Positions 45,673-54,768 of a DNA stretch of 64,000 nt are shown here, piece after piece. The position numbers were made by a program, and so were the translations under genes. Every line of letters starts with the position of its first letter. Positions within the stretch are counted from its first letter, which is position 1. The notes beneath the pieces were generated by a model. It did no database searches and was not told where the DNA came from. It saw only the letters and a list, made by a program, of their open reading frames with translations. This DNA is from JAKFWF01 sp963741505 (lineage in GTDB: Bacteria > Pseudomonadota > Alphaproteobacteria > Rhizobiales > Hyphomicrobiaceae), in contig CAVUIJ010000033.1 of the NCBI GenBank assembly GCA_963741505.1, forward strand, positions 156,753-220,752. The letters are read 5' to 3'.

Positions 45673-46554
45673 CTAGCGAAAAAACCGCTCGAACTCGGCG
45701 ATCACCATTTCCGGCACCTCCTCGGCGAGGTAGTGGCCGCTTGGCAGTGACCCGCCGCTAACCGGGCCGTCACAATAGCGCCGCCATATGTCTAAGGCGT
45801 CGTACCAGACGCCGATCTTGCCCTTGGTGCCCCACAGCACGTGCAGCGGGCATTGGATGCGGTTGCCGGCCGCGCGGCTCGCCCGGTCGTGCACCAGATC
45901 GATGCTTGCCGCCGCGCGATAGTCCTCGCACATGCCGATGATCGTCTCCGGCTTGCGAGCCCATTCGAGATAATCGGCCAGCGCCTCCGGGTGGAAGAAG
46001 GTCTCGTCCTTGGCCTCGCGCGAGGTATGCGCCTTGAACCAAGCGTCCGGCGACGCGCTGATGATGTTCTCCGGGAACGGGTGCGGCTGCGCGAACCAGA
46101 ACCAGTGGTAATAGCCGAGACCGAAGGCCATATCGGCACGCTCGAAGTGCTCGATGGTCGGCACGATATCGAGCAGCACGAGCTTTTCGATCGCTTGCGG
46201 GTGATCGATCGCCAGCCGGTGCGCGACGCGGGCGCCGCGATCGTGCGCGCCGACGAAAAAGCGCGCGTGCCCCAGTCGGGACATCAGCTCGACCATGTCG
46301 CGCGCCATCGCCGCCTTGGCGTAAGCGCCGTGATCGGCGGTGACCGGCGGCTTGAACGAGCCGCCGTAGCCGCGCAGATCAGGACAGACGACAGAATATT
46401 TCCGCGCCAGTGCCGGCGCTACCGCATGCCACATCGCGTGCGTCTGCGGGTTGCCATGGAGTAGCAGCAGGGGCGGCCCGGAGCCACCGCGGCGCACTCG
46501 CAGCGCGCCGTCACCGACATTGATTTGGGAGAGCTCGAAACCTTCGAACCACAT
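45673..46554 (-). CDS. Alpha/beta hydrolase, fluoroacetate/haloacetate dehalogenase-like
   Basis: A 293-residue alpha/beta hydrolase. The nucleophile aspartate and following arginines are in GAHDRGARVAHRL, the pattern of fluoroacetate dehalogenase, in place of the esterase serine. The halide-pocket pair His-Trp is seen in YYHWFWF, and the catalytic histidine in LPSGHYLAEE. The oxyanion loop is LLHGNPQTHAMW. Defluorination of haloacetates is a reasonable prediction; epoxide hydrolase activity is the main alternative. The 45440-45672 gap upstream of it shows nothing. Confidence 0.84.
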   Translation of the reverse strand: MWFEGFELSQINVGDGALRVRRGGSGPPLLLLHGNPQTHAMWHAVAPALARKYSVVCPDLRGYGGSFKPPVTADHGAYAKAAMARDMVELMSRLGHARFFVGAHDRGARVAHRLAIDHPQAIEKLVLLDIVPTIEHFERADMAFGLGYYHWFWFAQPHPFPENIISASPDAWFKAHTSREAKDETFFHPEALADYLEWARKPETIIGMCEDYRAAASIDLVHDRASRAAGNRIQCPLHVLWGTKGKIGVWYDALDIWRRYCDGPVSGGSLPSGHYLAEEVPEMVIAEFERFFR

Positions 46555-46580
46555 GATCGATGCGCCGGCAGAAAAAGTTG

Positions 46581-48119
46581 TCAGCCCTTGCCGTAGTCGT
46601 TGATGCGGTCGAGCAGCCGCGGCCGGCCGGCGACTGCCGGGCGGGCGGCGTCGGGCTCATCCTTGGGCTCGGAGACCTCAACAACGTCGGCCGCCTTGCT
46701 AGCCGCAGGCTTGCTGTCGAGGCTATCCTTGTGCCCGCTGGCAGCGGCGGCGCTGTCGCCACCAATCTGCCGTTGCGGCACTGCCTCGACTGCTGGCACG
46801 GGAGCAGGCGCAGGCAGGGCAGCAGGCGGCGGCGTGTCCGATTTCACAAGCACCGGGCGGCTGGCAGCGCCAAGGCTCGGCGCCAGTTCGGGCTTGGCTT
46901 CGGATATGCGCTGCGACAGCGATCGGCGGGCGGCGGCGGATAACGGTCGGCGCGCCTGGGTGGAGGCTGGCAGCGTACCGGCGCCGAGCCGGCGCATCTC
47001 TTCCATGAAGTGCTGCGCCTGGCGGGCGAGGCGCTCGTTCGACGCCGCAATCTCGGCCCGCAGCTTGCGGATCGTCTCGGCCTGGCCCTGGGTCTGCACT
47101 TGCAGCCCGCTCAGCTTCGACTTCATCGCGATCTTGCTATCCTTGATCGAGGCCGCCCGATCGCCGCCGGTGGCCCCTTCCTCGAACGCTGCGAGCGCTG
47201 CGGCGAGCCGCGCGATCTCCTGCGTCTGATCCTCGATCTTCTGGTCGCGCCGGCGCAGATCCGCCTCGTGTTTCGACTGCTCGGCATGGCCCGACGCGGC
47301 AACGTCCTTCATCGCCTTGAGCGCGGCCTCCGCGCGCACCAAGTCGCGCTGCAGCCGCACCACTTCAGGCACCGCGGCGGTGTCGTTGGCGCCAGCGCTT
47401 GCGGTTGGCGACCCGACATCGGCCTCGCCGTCGGCCGAGGACTGTAGCCGCTCCAGCACCGACGCCTGATCGCCAGTGCGGGCGCGCAGTGCCTCGATCT
47501 CGGAGCGCAGCGCCAATTCGGTATCGAAGGTCGGGTCGGCCAGACTGTCGCGGTTCTGGGCGGCGCGGGTATCGAGGATCATCGTCAGGCGATCGATCTC
47601 GGCCCGCTGCTGGGTATTGATTTGCACTGCTTCGATCAGCGCGTGCTGGGTGCGCTCGGCATCCTGGGTCAGGGCGGCGATCTCGCGGTCGCGCTGGAAC
47701 AGCAGCTTCTTGGCCTCGATCAGCCGCTGCTCGACCTTGGGCAGCCGGTCGGCGATGGTCTGCTCGAGCACATTGCGTGCGTTCTGCGCCGTTTCCAGGT
47801 CGCTGCGCAACGCTTCCAAATTGGCGGCCAGGGTATTGATCTGGCCGTCTCGACGGCCGACTTCGACTTGCTGGCGGGCAGATTCGAATTTGAATTGCTC
47901 GAGCTGGGTTTCGAGCCGGTGTACGCGCAAAGCGTTATCGGCACGAATGCGGTCCTTATCGGCCCGCAACTCGCCTTCGGTGGTTGGCAGCGAGGCGCGA
48001 ATGCGTTCGGAGGTCAGGCGGACGGTCCGCGCGCGGTAAGCAGGCGTCAACAACACCACGAGAAAGCTCGCGATCAGGAAGCCGAGGCCGACGTACATGG
48101 CGGTCTGAATCGAGATCAA
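46581..48119 (-). CDS. Membrane-anchored long coiled-coil protein
   Basis: About 512 residues from TTG 48119 (ATG 48098 is the next choice). An N-terminal membrane helix (TAMYVGLGFLIASFLVVLLTP) is followed by a basic segment (YRARTVRLTSERIRASLPTT) and then about 330 residues of heptad coiled coil with many A, L, E, R and Q. The C-terminus is disordered and proline/alanine rich. No enzyme motif is present. I recall similar proteins of unknown function in Hyphomicrobiales. A scaffold or envelope-organising role is an inference. Next to the EipA-like gene. Confidence 0.75.
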   Translation of the reverse strand: MISIQTAMYVGLGFLIASFLVVLLTPAYRARTVRLTSERIRASLPTTEGELRADKDRIRADNALRVHRLETQLEQFKFESARQQVEVGRRDGQINTLAANLEALRSDLETAQNARNVLEQTIADRLPKVEQRLIEAKKLLFQRDREIAALTQDAERTQHALIEAVQINTQQRAEIDRLTMILDTRAAQNRDSLADPTFDTELALRSEIEALRARTGDQASVLERLQSSADGEADVGSPTASAGANDTAAVPEVVRLQRDLVRAEAALKAMKDVAASGHAEQSKHEADLRRRDQKIEDQTQEIARLAAALAAFEEGATGGDRAASIKDSKIAMKSKLSGLQVQTQGQAETIRKLRAEIAASNERLARQAQHFMEEMRRLGAGTLPASTQARRPLSAAARRSLSQRISEAKPELAPSLGAASRPVLVKSDTPPPAALPAPAPVPAVEAVPQRQIGGDSAAAASGHKDSLDSKPAASKAADVVEVSEPKDEPDAARPAVAGRPRLLDRINDYGKG

Positions 48120-48283
48120 GCAGCGGGTTCCCGGTTCATGCGTTGGTGGCTTCAACCAAGTTCCTACACCGCCATCGCCGGAGGAGCGCAATGTCCGCCG
48201 CAATGGCTCGCGAGGAGCCGGTCAGCCTAACCGGAAATCCCGTACTTTGAACGTCTTGGCCGCATGGCGCGGAGCGAAACGAG

Positions 48284-49276
48284 TCAGAACGGATTCCAGG
48301 TCGGATTGCGGGTATACTTTAAATATCCGACGTTGGCACCTAGTCTGAGACCGACGCCCGAGCGGATGGGCGCTAATATCACATCGCCGTACTTCTGGAA
48401 CTGGATCGAAACGCCGCCGATGAAGTAGGCGGTGCCCTGCACGCCGCCGAAGCGATGATAGATATCGGAGGGGTCGCGCAGGTTGTACACCAGCACCATT
48501 GCCTTCGAGCCCTCGGCGCCGACGTCGTAGCCGAGTGACGGGCCCTGCCAGAACACCTTGTGAGTGCCGGCGTCCTTGGTGTGCAGCCGGCCCTCGCCGT
48601 AGCGCAGACCGGCGACGAAGGCGCCGCCGGCATCTTCGCCCAGGATATAGCCATTCGGCCGGCCGGCCTTCTGGAAGGCGTACTCGATCACGCTGGCAAG
48701 GCCGCGGCTGACCGAGCCGAAAAAGCCATGACCTGCCTGATAAATCTCATTTTGAGAATAATAGCCGCGAACTGGCTGCTCATCATAGTCGCGCGGGGCC
48801 TCGCCATAGGGCTGCGGCGGTGCGCCGTAGTCGCGCTCGTAGGGTTCGCGCTGCGGGGGAGGATAGGGCTCGCCGTAGCCGCCGCCCCGCGGCGATGGCG
48901 GGCGATAAACGTCGCTGCTGGCGGTGCCATAGTTGCCAGCCGAAGATGGTGCCGGCGGACGGTAGGCGTCATTGGCCAGGGCGCCACCCTGGGCACGGTA
49001 GGCGCGCGGGTCGTAGCCTGGGCTGCTACCAAATCCACCCTGTGGTCGCGGTGCATAGACGTCGGCACCGCGCTGCTGGCCATAGCCGCCGCCCTGATAG
49101 GGCGCGGGCGGCGGATCGAGCTGATCGGCCTCGTCGCCACCGAGCCGCTGCTGTGCCGGTGGCTGGGTGCGCTCCCAAGGCAGACGATCCTGTGCGGCGG
49201 CGGCAAGGCCCGAAAGCATGACGCCGGCGACGGCAAGTCCGCTGATGATTCGTGTCGCAAGGCTGCGTTGCATCAT
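48284..49276 (-). CDS. eipA: DUF1134 family protein, EipA-like cell-envelope protein
   Basis: A 330-residue secreted protein. A signal peptide (ATRIISGLAVAGVMLSGLAAAA) is followed by a long proline-, glycine- and tyrosine-rich linker (to about residue 165). The conserved DUF1134 domain follows, with GHGFFGSVSRGLASVIEYAF, KAGRPNGYILGEDAGGAF, HKVFWQGPSLGYDVG and RSGVGLRLGANVGYLKYTR. Family member EipA of Brucella is a periplasmic envelope-integrity protein. The linker here is unusually long and low-complexity. Confidence 0.88.
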   Translation of the reverse strand: MMQRSLATRIISGLAVAGVMLSGLAAAAQDRLPWERTQPPAQQRLGGDEADQLDPPPAPYQGGGYGQQRGADVYAPRPQGGFGSSPGYDPRAYRAQGGALANDAYRPPAPSSAGNYGTASSDVYRPPSPRGGGYGEPYPPPQREPYERDYGAPPQPYGEAPRDYDEQPVRGYYSQNEIYQAGHGFFGSVSRGLASVIEYAFQKAGRPNGYILGEDAGGAFVAGLRYGEGRLHTKDAGTHKVFWQGPSLGYDVGAEGSKAMVLVYNLRDPSDIYHRFGGVQGTAYFIGGVSIQFQKYGDVILAPIRSGVGLRLGANVGYLKYTRNPTWNPF

Positions 49277-49386
49277 GATCACAGTCCCGTGCCAGTATTG
49301 CGGGCGGCCGACCGCACGAGCGCGGCCAGAGCGCCGGTCATCTTTGGATAACCATTTGCTCAAAAGTATTACCAAAGTGTGGCCAA

Positions 49387-50232
49387 TTAGCAGGTGCCGG
49401 ACGTCATAAGGTTGGCGAGTTCGCGGCGGCCCCAGGCGATGAACGGCGGGTTGAGGAAGGCTTCGGATGCCTTGCCATAAAGCAATTCGGTGCCGTCCAC
49501 CTGCGTGACTGCGCCGCCGGCGGCCCGCAAGACGGCGTGCCCGGCAGCAGTATCCCATTCGTGGATCGAGGCAAGTCGCGGGTAGACGTCGGCATCGCCG
49601 CGGGCCACCAGGCAGAATTTCAGCGACGAGCCGATGTTTAGCCGCTGGCGCACGTCCCACCGCGCCAGGAAAGCTTCCGTCGCCGCGTTGCTGTGCGCGC
49701 GACTGGCGACCGCCGACAGCGCCGCGATGTCGGGTTGTCGGGTGCGAATTTGGTCCGGTGCGATATCGGCGAAACTGGTGGCGGCCGAATCAGGCTGAGC
49801 ATGCGCCTCGACGGCGCAGGTGGGTCCGAGCGCCGCGTACAGGCGTCCGCTCGCCGGCGCGTAGACGACGCCGAAGGTCGGGCGGCAACGCTCGATCAGG
49901 GCGATGTTGATGGTGAAGTCATCCTTGCCCTCGATGAACGATTTGGTGCCGTCGAGCGGGTCGACCAGGAAGAAGCGCTCACCGACCGCCGGGATCATGC
50001 CGGCGGCGGCGGCTTCCTCGGCCACCACCGGGATATCGGCCGCCATTTCGTGCAAAGCGCGATGCAGCAGCGCTTCGGCCTCTTGATCGGCAAGCGTCAC
50101 CGGCGACAAGTCCTTCTTGCGGCTAACGTCGAGATCGCTGCGGAAATAGCCCATCTCGAGCCGGCCGGCAGCCAGCACCGCTGGCAGCAGCCGATCGGCC
50201 ATGTCCCTGTAATCGAGGCCCTCTAGATCCAT
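49387..50232 (-). CDS. cysQ: 3'(2'),5'-bisphosphate nucleotidase CysQ (inositol-phosphatase family)
   Basis: A 281-residue magnesium-dependent phosphatase that removes the 3'-phosphate from PAP made in sulfate assimilation. The metal motifs are VVAEEAAAA, FLVDPLDGTKSFI and EWDTAAGHAVLRAAGG. The KKDLSPVTLADQEAE segment fits CysQ more than SuhB. Gene is on the minus strand, divergent from chpT by about 250 bases that show no gene. Confidence 0.87.
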   Translation of the reverse strand: MDLEGLDYRDMADRLLPAVLAAGRLEMGYFRSDLDVSRKKDLSPVTLADQEAEALLHRALHEMAADIPVVAEEAAAAGMIPAVGERFFLVDPLDGTKSFIEGKDDFTINIALIERCRPTFGVVYAPASGRLYAALGPTCAVEAHAQPDSAATSFADIAPDQIRTRQPDIAALSAVASRAHSNAATEAFLARWDVRQRLNIGSSLKFCLVARGDADVYPRLASIHEWDTAAGHAVLRAAGGAVTQVDGTELLYGKASEAFLNPPFIAWGRRELANLMTSGTC

Positions 50233-50486
50233 GAGCTGTCGGTCTCCAGATAGCAGTCAAGCGCGGCAGCAATGACGCACATCCTCGACAAAAACCGAAA
50301 CGTGGCCCGGCCACACGCAGTTCCAGGCTTTGCAACATCGCTGCGGCGCATGTATCACGTAATCTGATTTGCGGGAGCAATTTGGAAGACGTACGCTTGC
50401 GTCAGCGCAGCCTCGCGCCTGGGCGTCCAGCTTGCCACCGCCGTCTTGGCCGCAACCCTGGCCGGCAAAGCAATCAAGAGGCAGCT

Positions 50487-51125
50487 ATGACCCCCACCGC
50501 GCAGCCGTCCGACCTCGAGCTCGCCGCACTCATTTCCAGCAAGATCTGCCACGATGTGATCGGACCCGTGGGTGCGATCTACAACGGCCTTGAGATCCTC
50601 GACGAGGACGACAACCAGGAAGCGCAGACCTATGCGCTGAACGTCATTCGCAACGTCACCGAGCAGGCTTCGGCCAAGCTGCAGTTCGCTCGCTTCGCAT
50701 TTGGCGCCGCCGGCTCGGCCGGTGCCCAAATCGATCTATCGACCGCCGAGCAGATCTCGCGTGGCTTCGTCGGCAATGGCAAACACAAGCTGGTGTGGAA
50801 AGGGCTTGCCGGCTACGCCGCCAAAGACCGGGTCAAGCTGTTGCTCAACTTGGTGGCGAGCGCCATCACCGCGTTGCCGCGTGGCGGCGAAATCGAGGTG
50901 GTGATCACTGGCTCCGCCGAGCAGCCGATGTTCGTGATCCGCTGCCGCGGCACCGGCGCCAGGCCGCCGCAGTACCTGACCGAGTTCGTGCTCGGCACCC
51001 AGCCGCCGCAGCTCGATGCCATGACCATCCAGGCCTATTACACATGGCGGCTCGCCACCATGTCGGGCATGCAACTCGAGATCCTCAGGGACGGCGCCGA
51101 CATACTGCTTGCCGCCGGCGTCTGA
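50487..51125 (+). CDS. chpT: Histidine phosphotransferase ChpT
   Basis: Relays phosphate from CckA to CtrA and CpdR in the alphaproteobacterial cell-cycle pathway. The 212-residue protein starts with LAALISSKICHDVIGPVGAIYNGLEIL, whose histidine is the phosphoacceptor, followed by a degenerate ATPase-like fold (KLLLNLVASAITALPRGGEIEV). The ATP-binding N and G boxes of a kinase are lacking, as expected. The response-regulator gene 148 bases downstream is a common neighbour. Confidence 0.92.
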   Translation: MTPTAQPSDLELAALISSKICHDVIGPVGAIYNGLEILDEDDNQEAQTYALNVIRNVTEQASAKLQFARFAFGAAGSAGAQIDLSTAEQISRGFVGNGKHKLVWKGLAGYAAKDRVKLLLNLVASAITALPRGGEIEVVITGSAEQPMFVIRCRGTGARPPQYLTEFVLGTQPPQLDAMTIQAYYTWRLATMSGMQLEILRDGADILLAAGV

Positions 51126-51272
51126 AGCGACCGCGCCACAGTTGATCGATTGCGGACAGTTCTCAACCGCCGATTAACAATTGCCCTTCAGTATGATCAT
51201 TCAATTGCAGTGGCCGGCGGAAACTGTCTCCGCCGCCGCGCGCGGGCGCATGCGATTTCAGAGGGCTTCGGG

Positions 51273-51644
51273 ATGCTTTGCTGGCTGGTCGTTGACGACT
51301 CCGATGTGATCCGGAAAGTTGCCAGGCGAGTGCTGGAAGATATGAACTACCTCGTGCTGGAGGCCGAAAGCGGTGAAGATGCGATCGAGCAGTGCCGCAA
51401 GGCCATGCCGGACATCATCCTGCTCGACTGGCACATGCCGGGCATGTCCGGACACGACGTCATGGCCGCGCTGAAGTCGGTTGCTTGCGACCGCCAGCCG
51501 TTGATCGTCTACTGCACGACTGAGAACGACCCGGCCGACCTTGCCCGTGCGTTCTCTGGTGGTGCCGGCGCCTATCTGATGAAGCCGTTCAACCGGGTCA
51601 TACTGAAGGCCAAGATCGCCGAGGCCGTTCGACTGGCGGCCTGA
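51273..51644 (+). CDS. Single-domain response regulator, CheY-like, next to chpT
   Basis: A 123-residue receiver with acidic pocket VVDDSD, phosphoacceptor aspartate in ILLDWHMPG, threonine in IVYCTTE and lysine in LMKPFN. ATG 51273 gives the standard start (LCWLVVDDSDVIRKVARRVLE). Its place beside chpT suggests it receives phosphate in the CckA/ChpT relay; it is not CtrA or a typical CpdR, and has no output domain. Confidence 0.88.
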   Translation: MLCWLVVDDSDVIRKVARRVLEDMNYLVLEAESGEDAIEQCRKAMPDIILLDWHMPGMSGHDVMAALKSVACDRQPLIVYCTTENDPADLARAFSGGAGAYLMKPFNRVILKAKIAEAVRLAA

Positions 51645-52541
51645 TCACTTACGCGATGCCAGTGTGACGCCGGTCAGGATCAATCCCAGTCCGGCGATGT
51701 GGTACAGCCGTATCGGCTCACCCAGCAGCAGCGTCGCCAGCAGCGCCCCGTATAGCGGCACGAGGTGGAGGAATACGCCGGCACGGGCGGCGCCGATGAG
51801 CTCGACGCCGCGTGACCAGCAGGCATAGGCGATGACGCTGGTGCAGATACCGACGTAGAGCACCGCGAGCAGTGTCGTCCATGTCGGCTCCAGCGGTTCG
51901 CCGTCATAATGCTCCCAGATCGCGAGCGGCAGATTGCCGAGCGCGGAGACGATCGAAAACGCGATCAGGAACGTCATCCAGTGCAACCCGGGCTTCAGCC
52001 TGAGGCAAGCACTGTAGACGGCGAACAACGCCATGTTTGCGATCAGCAGCAGGTCGCCGAAGTTGAAACTCAGTTCCGCCAGCACTTCCGGGTCGCCCTT
52101 GCCGATGATGGCAACCACGCCGAGCAGCGACGTTACGATGCCACCGACCTGAAGCATGCGGACATGGTCGCGGAAAATTACGCCTCCGGCGATCACGATG
52201 AATGCCGGCACCGTCGAATTGAAGACGGCAGCATTGAGCGCGATGGTATGTTGCAGAGCGACGAATTGCAGCGTGCCGAACACGCCGCCGCCGGCCATTG
52301 CCAGCAGCACCAGCGTCCACGGCTTCTCGCCCATCGTGAACCAGTCGCGCCGCAGGTGCCTCGTTGCGAACGGCAGCAACACCGCCGCCGACAGCAGCCA
52401 GCGCAACACCGCGAGCCCGCCCGGCGGCACATAGCCGACGATCGCCCGGGCCACGATGTGATTGCCGGCCCAGCACAGCGGCGCGATCGCGAGCAGCAGA
52501 TAGGGGCTCGCGAAGAACTTGCGCGCGATGCGACTGAGCAT
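51645..52541 (-). CDS. DMT-superfamily transporter (EamA domain)
   Basis: A 298-residue, ten-helix exporter with two EamA repeats (YLLLAIAPLCWAGNHIVARAI starts the first; NFGDLLLIANMALFAVYSACL the second). The conserved GGLAVLRWLLSAAVLLP follows helix 2. Amino acids or other metabolites are typical cargo. Convergent with the chpT-linked regulator, touching end to end. Confidence 0.88.
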   Translation of the reverse strand: MLSRIARKFFASPYLLLAIAPLCWAGNHIVARAIVGYVPPGGLAVLRWLLSAAVLLPFATRHLRRDWFTMGEKPWTLVLLAMAGGGVFGTLQFVALQHTIALNAAVFNSTVPAFIVIAGGVIFRDHVRMLQVGGIVTSLLGVVAIIGKGDPEVLAELSFNFGDLLLIANMALFAVYSACLRLKPGLHWMTFLIAFSIVSALGNLPLAIWEHYDGEPLEPTWTTLLAVLYVGICTSVIAYACWSRGVELIGAARAGVFLHLVPLYGALLATLLLGEPIRLYHIAGLGLILTGVTLASRK

Positions 52542-52665
52542 GAAGGTTCGAGACCCGTTTCGGGCGTGGTGCGTTTCCCCAGCGATGATAGCGACTTGTC
52601 CGCGCGGCGGCGAGGACAAGTCGGCAGGGGCGCTGGCGGGGCTGGCATGCACTTGCTAGACCATT

Positions 52666-53394
52666 ATGTCCGCTGGGGATATGGGCCACCGAGAGGGTGA
52701 CCGCAAACGAGGATGCCGGCAGCACGTGCTCAAGGTCGACCGACTGCTGATTCCCGGGCTGCCGCAGCTTTCCTTCGAGGTGGCCGCGTCCGAGTGCGTC
52801 GCGATCGAGGGGCCTTCGGGCTCCGGCAAGACCCGGATCCTGCGCGCCATCGCCGATCTCGACCCGGCCGGCGGCTATGTCTTTCTCGAAGGCGCCGAGC
52901 GCGCCGAAATCGCCGCCAATCTCTGGCGCAAGCGCGTTCGCTACGTCTCGGCGGAGCCTGCATGGTGGGCCGATACCGCGCGCGCGCATGTGACGCGGCA
53001 ATCCGAGACGCAGCGGTTCGAGCGGTTGTCAGCATCGCTCGGCATCGATCGCGCCGTGCTCGACCGGCCGATCGCGCAGCTTTCGACCGGCGAGCGACTG
53101 CGCCTCGGCCTCGCTCGCGCCTGCTGCGACGATCCGAGCGTGCTGCTGCTCGACGAGCCGACCGGCGCGCTCGATCCGCAGGCATGCGCCCTCGTCGAGG
53201 AACTGATCCGATTCCTGTTGCTGGCCGGCCGCGCCATCGTGCTGGTCAGCCACGACGCGGCGCAGATCGCCCGGGTCGCGCACAAGCGACTGCTGCTCGC
53301 CGCGCCGCAGACGGTGCCGCCGTCGCCGGACGCCCCGCCGCGCGGCGATAACCGCGTCGCCTCGCTGGCGCAGCGCTGGGAGCGGGGACCATGA
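52666..53394 (+). CDS. fetA: ABC transporter ATP-binding protein, FetA-like
   Basis: A 242-residue ATPase with Walker A GPSGSGKT, signature LSTGERLRLGLARACCDDP (LSTGE variant of LSGGQ) and Walker B VLLLDEPTGAL, plus the switch histidine VLVSHDAAQIA. The short form and coupling to a UPF0014 permease match the FetAB exporter, which in E. coli raises resistance to iron-linked oxidative stress. It overlaps the permease gene by four bases. Confidence 0.88.
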   Translation: MSAGDMGHREGDRKRGCRQHVLKVDRLLIPGLPQLSFEVAASECVAIEGPSGSGKTRILRAIADLDPAGGYVFLEGAERAEIAANLWRKRVRYVSAEPAWWADTARAHVTRQSETQRFERLSASLGIDRAVLDRPIAQLSTGERLRLGLARACCDDPSVLLLDEPTGALDPQACALVEELIRFLLLAGRAIVLVSHDAAQIARVAHKRLLLAAPQTVPPSPDAPPRGDNRVASLAQRWERGP

Positions 53395-54200
53395 CCTATC
53401 AGCCGTTGAGCATGCTCGATCTTGGCCTGGCCGGCTTGCTGCTCGGCATCAATGCGCTGTTGTCCTGGGGCTTCCGGCTTGGGCTCGAGCGCTCGCTGCT
53501 GATCTCGACGCTGCGCATGATGGTGCAGCTAGGCGCCGTCGGTTTTGTTCTGAAGTTCGTGTTCGAGCGTGGATCGTTGCCGTTGACCCTGGCATTTGCG
53601 GCGGTGATGGTTGCGGTTGCCAGCTGGGAAGCGCTCGCGCGCTCGCGCCATCGTATCGGCGGCGGCTGGCAGCACTGGGGGCTCGGCACCGCGGCGCTGC
53701 TGTTCAGCGGCCTTGCCGGCACGCTCTACGCCGTCGGGCTGATCATCACCACCGATCCGTGGTGGACGCCGCGGACGCTGCTGCCGATCCTTGGCATGGT
53801 GCTCGGCAATGCGCTCACCGGGATTTCGCAGGTGCTCGACACGCTGACCACGACGGTCAGTCGCGAACGCCCGGCGATCGAGGCGAGACTCGCGCTGGGA
53901 GCAACGCGCTTCGAAGCATTGCGGGCAGTGCTGGCTGGGGCGCTGCGCACCGCGATGATGCCGATCATCAATGTGATGGCGGCAGCCGGGGTAGTGTCTC
54001 TACCCGGCATGATGACAGGTCAGATCCTGGCCGGCGCCGAGCCGGTCGAGGCGGCGAAATACCAGATCATGATCCTGTGCGTGATCGCCGGCACGACGGC
54101 ACTCGCAATTCTGTTCGCTGGCCTCGGTGCCGTGATGATGCTTACCGATAGCCGTCATCGCCTTCGAGCCGAGCGCCTGGTGCCAACCGGGAAGGACTAG
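53391..54200 (+). CDS. fetB: FetB-like ABC permease (UPF0014)
   Basis: A 269-residue membrane protein with about seven helices. Diagnostic segments are SLLISTLRMMVQLGAVGFVL, MVLGNALTGISQVLDTL, EARLALGATRFEALRAVLAGALRTAMMP (coupling helix, shown here in part) and SLPGMMTGQILAGAEPVEA. It works with the ATPase upstream, possibly exporting iron. Confidence 0.92.
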   Translation: MTYQPLSMLDLGLAGLLLGINALLSWGFRLGLERSLLISTLRMMVQLGAVGFVLKFVFERGSLPLTLAFAAVMVAVASWEALARSRHRIGGGWQHWGLGTAALLFSGLAGTLYAVGLIITTDPWWTPRTLLPILGMVLGNALTGISQVLDTLTTTVSRERPAIEARLALGATRFEALRAVLAGALRTAMMPIINVMAAAGVVSLPGMMTGQILAGAEPVEAAKYQIMILCVIAGTTALAILFAGLGAVMMLTDSRHRLRAERLVPTGKD

Positions 54201-54206
54201 CCGGGC

Positions 54207-54620
54207 TTACTGAGGCTTCGGGGCAGGAATGGCGCCCGTTGTCTTTGGCGCCGCCGGCTTCGCAGATGCGGCCCTGGTCTTCACGCCCATCGCCGGGGAC
54301 GCGGCATCGGCCGGCATCTTGCTGCCTTCCCAGCACACGCTGGCGGCGGCCTTGCAGGTGTATTCATCGAACAGGCCGACATCGAGGAACAACTCGCAGG
54401 TCACATCCTTCTTGCCAACCGTGAACTTCTTGATGCCACGCTCGGCCGTCCATTTGGCAGCGTACTTGTCGAGCAGGTCCTTGGCGTCCTTGGTCGGACC
54501 GTCCTTGCCGTAATCGTTGACGGAGAAGGCGAGCCGGGTGCAGGCCGCGTTTGCGGCGTCGGCGGCCATACCGACCACAAATAGGATGGACAGTGCGGAG
54601 ATCGAGGCGCGCAGTCGCAT
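54207..54620 (-). CDS. Small secreted cysteine-containing protein A
   Basis: A 137-residue protein with a signal peptide (SISALSILFVVGMAADAANA). The mature part has four cysteines (in ACTRL, DVTCELF, YTCKAA and VCWEG), probably two disulfides, and an alanine/proline-rich tail. The motif NDYGKDGPTKDAKDLLDKY with a C-terminal C-x6-C pattern resembles the two small secreted proteins at 55353 and 55647. The function is unknown; secretion to the periplasm or outside is the only safe call. Convergent with fetB. Confidence 0.75.
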   Translation of the reverse strand: MRLRASISALSILFVVGMAADAANAACTRLAFSVNDYGKDGPTKDAKDLLDKYAAKWTAERGIKKFTVGKKDVTCELFLDVGLFDEYTCKAAASVCWEGSKMPADAASPAMGVKTRAASAKPAAPKTTGAIPAPKPQ

Positions 54621-54768
54621 GGGAGCCCTGTCGGTTGCGAAGGTTCTGCGACCCCTATAGCGGCAAGTCACTGGATCTGGCTAGCCGACACCCCAGTCGA
54701 TCATGCAGTTCGCCGGCAATTGTTGCGCAACTACTTCAGGGGCGTGCGCAAGGGCGCGTCCCGACCGA

